Translations under genes and position numbers: made by a program
The notes under the pieces: model-generated
Told to the model about the DNA's origin: nothing
Seen by the model: only the letters and a program-made list of their open reading frames with translations
Databases searched by the model: none
In this document: positions 4,620-7,820 of the stretch, piece after piece
Position numbering within the stretch: the first letter of the stretch is position 1
How the letters are laid out: every line of letters begins with the position of its first letter
Assembly: GCA_030605705.1 (NCBI GenBank)
Contig: JAUWHU010000514.1
Coordinates: 1 to 7,820 of the forward strand
Source: Thermoflexia bacterium
Lineage (GTDB): Bacteria; Chloroflexota; Anaerolineae; B4-G1; SLSP01
DNA length: 7,820 nucleotides
Direction: 5' to 3'

Positions 4620-6557
4620 ATGTTGCATACACGCAATATCTATCTCCAAGAAGTAGCATTAGATGAAGCCCGCCAGCGACTACGGCAAGCGTTGCAGGAG
4701 GCGGGCCGCTGGCAACCTCTAGCCGGAGAAGCGGTGTCCCTGGACGCGGCTTTGGGCCGGGTGACTGCCGGGCCGGTCTGGGCGCGGCTCTCTTCTCCCC
4801 ACTACCACGCCTGCGCGATGGATGGCTACGCGCTACGCGCCGCCGACACCACCGGGGCCAGTGACGCGCATCCGGCGCGTCTGCGGGTGGGCGAGCGCGC
4901 CGCGCCGGTGGATACCGGCGATCCGCTGCCGCGCTGGGCTGATGCGGTGGTCATGGTGGAGCAGACGCAGCTGGAGGGCGAGGAGCTGGTGCTGCGCGCC
5001 CCCCTGGCCCGCTGGCAGAATGTCCGCGCCGTAGGCGAGGATATCGTGGCGACGGAGTTGCTGCTGCCGGCAAACCACCGGCTGCGCCCCGTAGACTTGG
5101 GAGCCATCGCCGGTTCCGGTCACGCCACAGTGCTGGTGCGTCGTCGCCCGCGCGTGGCGGTGATCCCCACCGGTGATGAACTGGTCACGCCGCGCCCTGA
5201 TCCCCGGCCGGGTGAGGTCATCGAATACAACAGCCTCGTGTTAGGCGCACAAGTGGAGACGTGGGGCGGGGAGGCCCTGCGCTTCCCCATCATCCCCGAT
5301 GACCCCGTTGCGTTGGCCGAGGCGGTGCGCCAGGCCGCCGCGCAGGCCGACCTGATCCTGCTCAACGCCGGCTCGTCGGCAGGACGGGGCGATTACTCTG
5401 CGCGGATCGTGCAGGAATTGGGGACGCTGTTGGTCCACGGGATCAACGTGCGCCCCGGCCACCCGGTCGTCATCGGCGCCATCGGCGAGCGGGCCGTGCC
5501 GCTGATCGGCGTGCCGGGCTATCCTGTCTCTGCCGCACTCACCGGCGAACTCTTCGTGCAGCCGCTGCTATGTCGTTGGTTAGGACTGCCTTTGCCCCAG
5601 CGCCCCATGGTACAGGCGCAGATCACTCGCAAATTGCTCTCTCCCGCCGCCGATGACGAATTCGTGCGGGTGGTAGTGGGCCGGGTCGGGGAGCGCACGC
5701 TGGCCGCGCCGCTGGCGCGAGGCGCGGGCGTGCTCACCTCCCTGGTGCGCGCCGATGGCCTGGTCCGCATCCCCCGCTTTTTGGAAGGGTTGGACGCGGG
5801 CGACGAGGTGATGGTGGAGCTCTACTGCGCGCCTGAAGAGCTCGACCGCACCATCTTAGCGATTGGCAGCCACGATTTGACGCTCGATCTGCTGTCTCAA
5901 TTTCTCGCGGAAAAGGAACCTTCTCGGCGGTTGTCCAGCGCGAACGCCGGCAGCCTCGGCGGGTTGCTTGCCCTGCGCCGGGGTGAAGCTCACCTCGCCG
6001 GCGCCCATCTGCTGGACCCGGAGACCGGCGAGTACAACCTCGCTTACATCCGGCGCTATCTCCCGCACACGCCGGTGATCGTGGTGACGTTGACCCGCCG
6101 TGAACAAGGGCTGATCGTCGCGCGCGGGAATCCTAAAGGCATCCAGGGCCTCGCCGACCTGGCACGCGACGATGTGACTTACGTGAACCGCCAGCGTGGC
6201 GCGGGGACGCGCGTGCTGTTGGATTATTTGCTGACCCAGGCGGGAATCACCGCCGGACAGCTACGGGGCTACGACCGCGAAGAGGTCACCCACCTGGCGG
6301 TGGCGGTGGATGTGGCGACGGGTTTGGCCGATTGTGGTATGGGAGTGCGCGCAGCGGCGGAGGCGTTAGGGTTGAGTTTCATCCCGCTGACCTGGGAACG
6401 CTATGACCTGATCGTGCCACGGCACATCTGGGATGGCGAGTTGCTGTCGCCGCTGCGGGAACTGCTGGCGGATGCGGAATTTCGCGCTGCGGTGGCCTCC
6501 TTGCCCGGCTACGATCCCACCGAGATGGGCGAGTTGATTGAAGAGAATGACGAATGA
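4620..6557 (+). CDS. moeA: molybdopterin molybdenumtransferase MoeA fused to a PBP-like domain
   Basis: A 645-residue cytoplasmic protein. Residues 1-400 are a complete MoeA, which inserts molybdate into adenylated molybdopterin in the last step of cofactor synthesis. Seen in order: AMDGYA (66-71), the MoCF-domain motifs VIPTGDELV (181-189) and NAGSSAGRGDYS (249-260, equivalent to GGVSxGxxD), GVPGYPVSA (297-305, with Tyr where E. coli-type enzymes have Asn), and a C-terminal beta-domain to about 400. Residues 413-640 form a periplasmic-binding-like domain without a signal peptide (AIGSHDLTLDLLSQFLAE, GAGTRVLLDYLL, GLADCGMGVRAAAEALGL). Such MoeA-PBP fusions are known in archaea and some bacteria; the domain may sense molybdate or the cofactor, which is unproven. 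The ATG at 4620 has AGGA 6 bases upstream; ATG 4596 lacks a ribosome site. Its first 36 codons are duplicated at 3786. The last codons and the stop run into spacer repeats. Confidence 0.95.
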   Translation: MLHTRNIYLQEVALDEARQRLRQALQEAGRWQPLAGEAVSLDAALGRVTAGPVWARLSSPHYHACAMDGYALRAADTTGASDAHPARLRVGERAAPVDTGDPLPRWADAVVMVEQTQLEGEELVLRAPLARWQNVRAVGEDIVATELLLPANHRLRPVDLGAIAGSGHATVLVRRRPRVAVIPTGDELVTPRPDPRPGEVIEYNSLVLGAQVETWGGEALRFPIIPDDPVALAEAVRQAAAQADLILLNAGSSAGRGDYSARIVQELGTLLVHGINVRPGHPVVIGAIGERAVPLIGVPGYPVSAALTGELFVQPLLCRWLGLPLPQRPMVQAQITRKLLSPAADDEFVRVVVGRVGERTLAAPLARGAGVLTSLVRADGLVRIPRFLEGLDAGDEVMVELYCAPEELDRTILAIGSHDLTLDLLSQFLAEKEPSRRLSSANAGSLGGLLALRRGEAHLAGAHLLDPETGEYNLAYIRRYLPHTPVIVVTLTRREQGLIVARGNPKGIQGLADLARDDVTYVNRQRGAGTRVLLDYLLTQAGITAGQLRGYDREEVTHLAVAVDVATGLADCGMGVRAAAEALGLSFIPLTWERYDLIVPRHIWDGELLSPLRELLADAEFRAAVASLPGYDPTEMGELIEENDE

Positions 6558-6857
6558 AGAAATGGCAAATGAGCAAATGACAAAGGCGTGTTTTGGTATC
6601 TGCTTCGAAAATAAGTTAGTGACTGGTAACTGGTGATTAGTGGGTGCGCCCCAGTGTTTCAGCGTCCCAGCGTTGTAGCGACTGCTCCGAAAATAAGCCG
6701 GCTTGTAGTAGGCGAATCCCGTGGGCCGTTGGCCTCGCAGACCATAAGACACGGCCCTAAGGGGCCTTAGCACCGAGGGTCTGCCAACCGTTGGCCCTGG
6801 GCCATGGCATCGCCGTGATTCGGGCGACAGACACATACGATGAAGTAGGAGGGTTAC
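6546..6857. repeat. repeat-rich spacer between moeA and the next gene
   Basis: No gene is supported here. Bases 6546-6590 carry 'gaatga/aatggc/aaatgag' words, beginning inside the last moeA codons. Bases 6603-6615 and 6686-6698 share the word CGAAAATAAG. Bases 6611-6641 carry 'agtgactggt...tggtgattag' words like those at 220-238. Bases 6656-6680 carry 'cagcgtcccagcgttgtagcg', like the 'gacgctg' words at 954-988. Bases 6721-6808 are dense in palindromes and are listed separately. Confidence 0.6.
6721..6808. repeat. palindrome-dense block (REP-like or structured RNA candidate)
   Basis: Several inverted repeats are nested within 88 bases. GCAGACC (6737-6743) pairs with GGTCTGC (6778-6784), with flanking GTTG (6728-6731) able to pair with CAAC (6785-6788). 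The enclosed loop holds CTAAGG/CCTTAG (6757-6762 and 6765-6770), which competes with GGCCC/GGGCC. After it come CCAAC-C-GTTGG (6784-6794), GGCCC-T-GGGCC (6793-6803) and GCCATGGC (6801-6808). The mutually exclusive pairings could suit a REP/MITE-like element or a folded leader of the downstream gene. Confidence 0.45.
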
Positions 6858-7679
6858 ATGAGCCGCAATCAGAAGGTAATGCTGGCAATCTTGGCATTGG
6901 TAGATGTGGTGGTGATCGCCGTCCTGATAGGTACGGTTGTCCGGGGAATGCAGCAGCAGCCATTGCAAGTGATGGCGCTCCCGACGCTGGCGGCCCGTGC
7001 CACTTCCGTCGAGATTCCGACGTGGACGCCGACTCCGCTCTCCACACCGGTACCTACCCTGCTGCCCCGTCAGACCAGGACGCCCCGCCCGACCCGCACC
7101 CCCTTCCCCACTTCCACTCCCACGCCTGTGCCCACACCGGGGCCGGTGGTGCTGGTCAACCCGGATTTTGACATGTTGATGCCCAATCGCATCCCCGGTT
7201 GGCAATGGGATGCTTTTGTCAACTACCGGCCCGGAGACAATTACGACGCCCACAGCTCGTATGCCGAGCCGCTGTTCGCGGCGTCTGATGATCCCGTGCG
7301 TAACATCAACGGCTCCACGCTCAAGATCGAGACCATGCGTTGGGTCAAGTTCCGTGCCTGGGTTCGCCAGACGGTGAGCGTGACGGCGGGTAGCACCGTC
7401 TACTTCCAGGTCAAGGCGAATGCGTTCTCTTCCATTGAGAAGCTGAGACTGGGGGCGGGCGTGGACCTCACCGGTGTGGATGATTGCAGCAGGGCCAAGT
7501 GGGGGGAGGTCACCATCAACCAGGATGACGGGGTGGTGACGATCACTTCGCCCCGCGTAGTGGTGGGCCAGAATGGTCAGGTGACAGTTTGCCTTTTCGC
7601 CGAGCCGAATTACCCTGATGTGAATAACGCAGCATTTTTCGATCAGGCGGTTCTCATCGCAGCGCCGCCGCGCCCTTAG
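6858..7679 (+). CDS. membrane-anchored protein with Thr/Pro-rich stalk and ectodomain
   Basis: A 273-residue protein of unknown function. One hydrophobic helix (about 8-28: MLAILALVDVVVIAVLIGTVV) follows a short basic N-terminus (MSRNQK). It can act as an uncleaved signal anchor, leaving the rest outside. Residues 53-96 are a Thr/Pro stalk broken by basic residues (RQTRTPRPTRTPFP). Residues 97-273 form a soluble domain starting NPDFD, with GWQWDAFVNY, a KFRAWVRQTVSV...STVYFQVKANAF strand pair and a closing AAFFDQAVLIA strand. This layout recalls jelly-roll, carbohydrate-binding-like domains, in which an 'N-x-x-F' start and a 'F-x-D-x-V-x-I' end are common. Cys210 and Cys245 might pair. AGGAGGG (6847-6853) lies 4 bases upstream of the ATG. 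It has the same layout as the 257-residue protein at 1004-1777, but the ectodomains do not look alike. Confidence 0.8.
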   Translation: MSRNQKVMLAILALVDVVVIAVLIGTVVRGMQQQPLQVMALPTLAARATSVEIPTWTPTPLSTPVPTLLPRQTRTPRPTRTPFPTSTPTPVPTPGPVVLVNPDFDMLMPNRIPGWQWDAFVNYRPGDNYDAHSSYAEPLFAASDDPVRNINGSTLKIETMRWVKFRAWVRQTVSVTAGSTVYFQVKANAFSSIEKLRLGAGVDLTGVDDCSRAKWGEVTINQDDGVVTITSPRVVVGQNGQVTVCLFAEPNYPDVNNAAFFDQAVLIAAPPRP

Positions 7680-7820
7680 GCATTTAACAATCAAGTCCTG
7701 GCATAAAAAACAAGAATTTTCCCACGGAGCGTAGTATGGGCAGGCAGTGCCCATTGACACAGAGAGCGCAGAGATTTTCTTCTTTGTTTTTCTCGGCGTT
7801 CTCAGCGTTCTCTGCGGTAA
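7680..7820. repeat. non-coding end with hairpin and inverted-repeat module
   Basis: ATGGGCA/TGCCCAT (7736-7742 and 7748-7754) is a perfect 7-bp stem with a 5-base loop, lacking a T-run. From 7757 a module carries inverted arms CGCAGAG (7767-7773) and CTCTGCG (7810-7816) around a T-rich centre. It belongs to the same type as the CTCTGCG words at 149-174. The module may continue beyond the window. No gene is visible. Confidence 0.6.

Noticed and set aside
7736..7754. Rho-independent terminator after the stalk-protein gene
   Set aside because: The 7-bp stem is perfect, but no T-run follows on either strand close enough to make a convincing terminator.
6366..7760. Long minus-strand open frame of 464 codons
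   Set aside because: It runs antisense to the end of moeA and all of the stalk-protein gene, both of which have ribosome sites and family-like sequence. Its translation is rich in His/Arg and passes straight through spacer repeats, as expected of a GC-rich shadow frame.

Overview
The window looks like a piece of a Chloroflexota (Anaerolineae-like) chromosome. The reasons are indirect: GC-rich genes separated by AT-richer gaps full of short word-like repeats, two membrane-anchored proteins with Thr/Pro-rich stalks, and a MoeA fused to a periplasmic-binding-like domain. No rRNA, tRNA, CRISPR array or complete insertion sequence is visible, so the taxonomic call is an inference.

Left half (1-3603), all genes on the minus strand. 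Reading in the direction of transcription, a strong -10 box at 3617-3622 leads into a XerC/XerD-type tyrosine recombinase (3576-2641). Its stop overlaps the start of a trimeric-type purine nucleoside phosphorylase (2644-1796), and 18 bases later comes a two-helix membrane protein with a Thr/Pro stalk and an extracellular beta-rich domain (1777-1004). After 152 bases of repeats follows a GNAT acetyltransferase (851-321). Bases 1-320 hold no gene, only repeat modules.

Right half (3604-7820), all genes on the plus strand. A good promoter (3730-3758) faces a fragment of moeA: the first 36 codons, followed by 13 unrelated codons and a stop. Next come a BrnT-like toxin and an overlapping antitoxin gene. 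Then comes a complete moeA-PBP fusion gene (4620-6557), whose first 36 codons repeat the fragment at about 95% identity. The simplest reading is that a toxin-antitoxin module sits at the 5' end of moeA and that the 5' end was duplicated, so the enzyme stays intact while the original promoter stays with the fragment. This is the most interesting locus in the window. A 300-base spacer with repeats and a palindrome-dense block follows, then a second TM / Thr-Pro stalk / ectodomain protein (6858-7679). The window ends in another repeat module.

Functionally, the left operon joins chromosome-dimer resolution or recombination with purine salvage. The right operon makes molybdenum cofactor and may be transcribed together with the toxin-antitoxin pair. 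The spacers share a small vocabulary of repeat words that often start at, or within about 10 bases of, a gene's stop codon.
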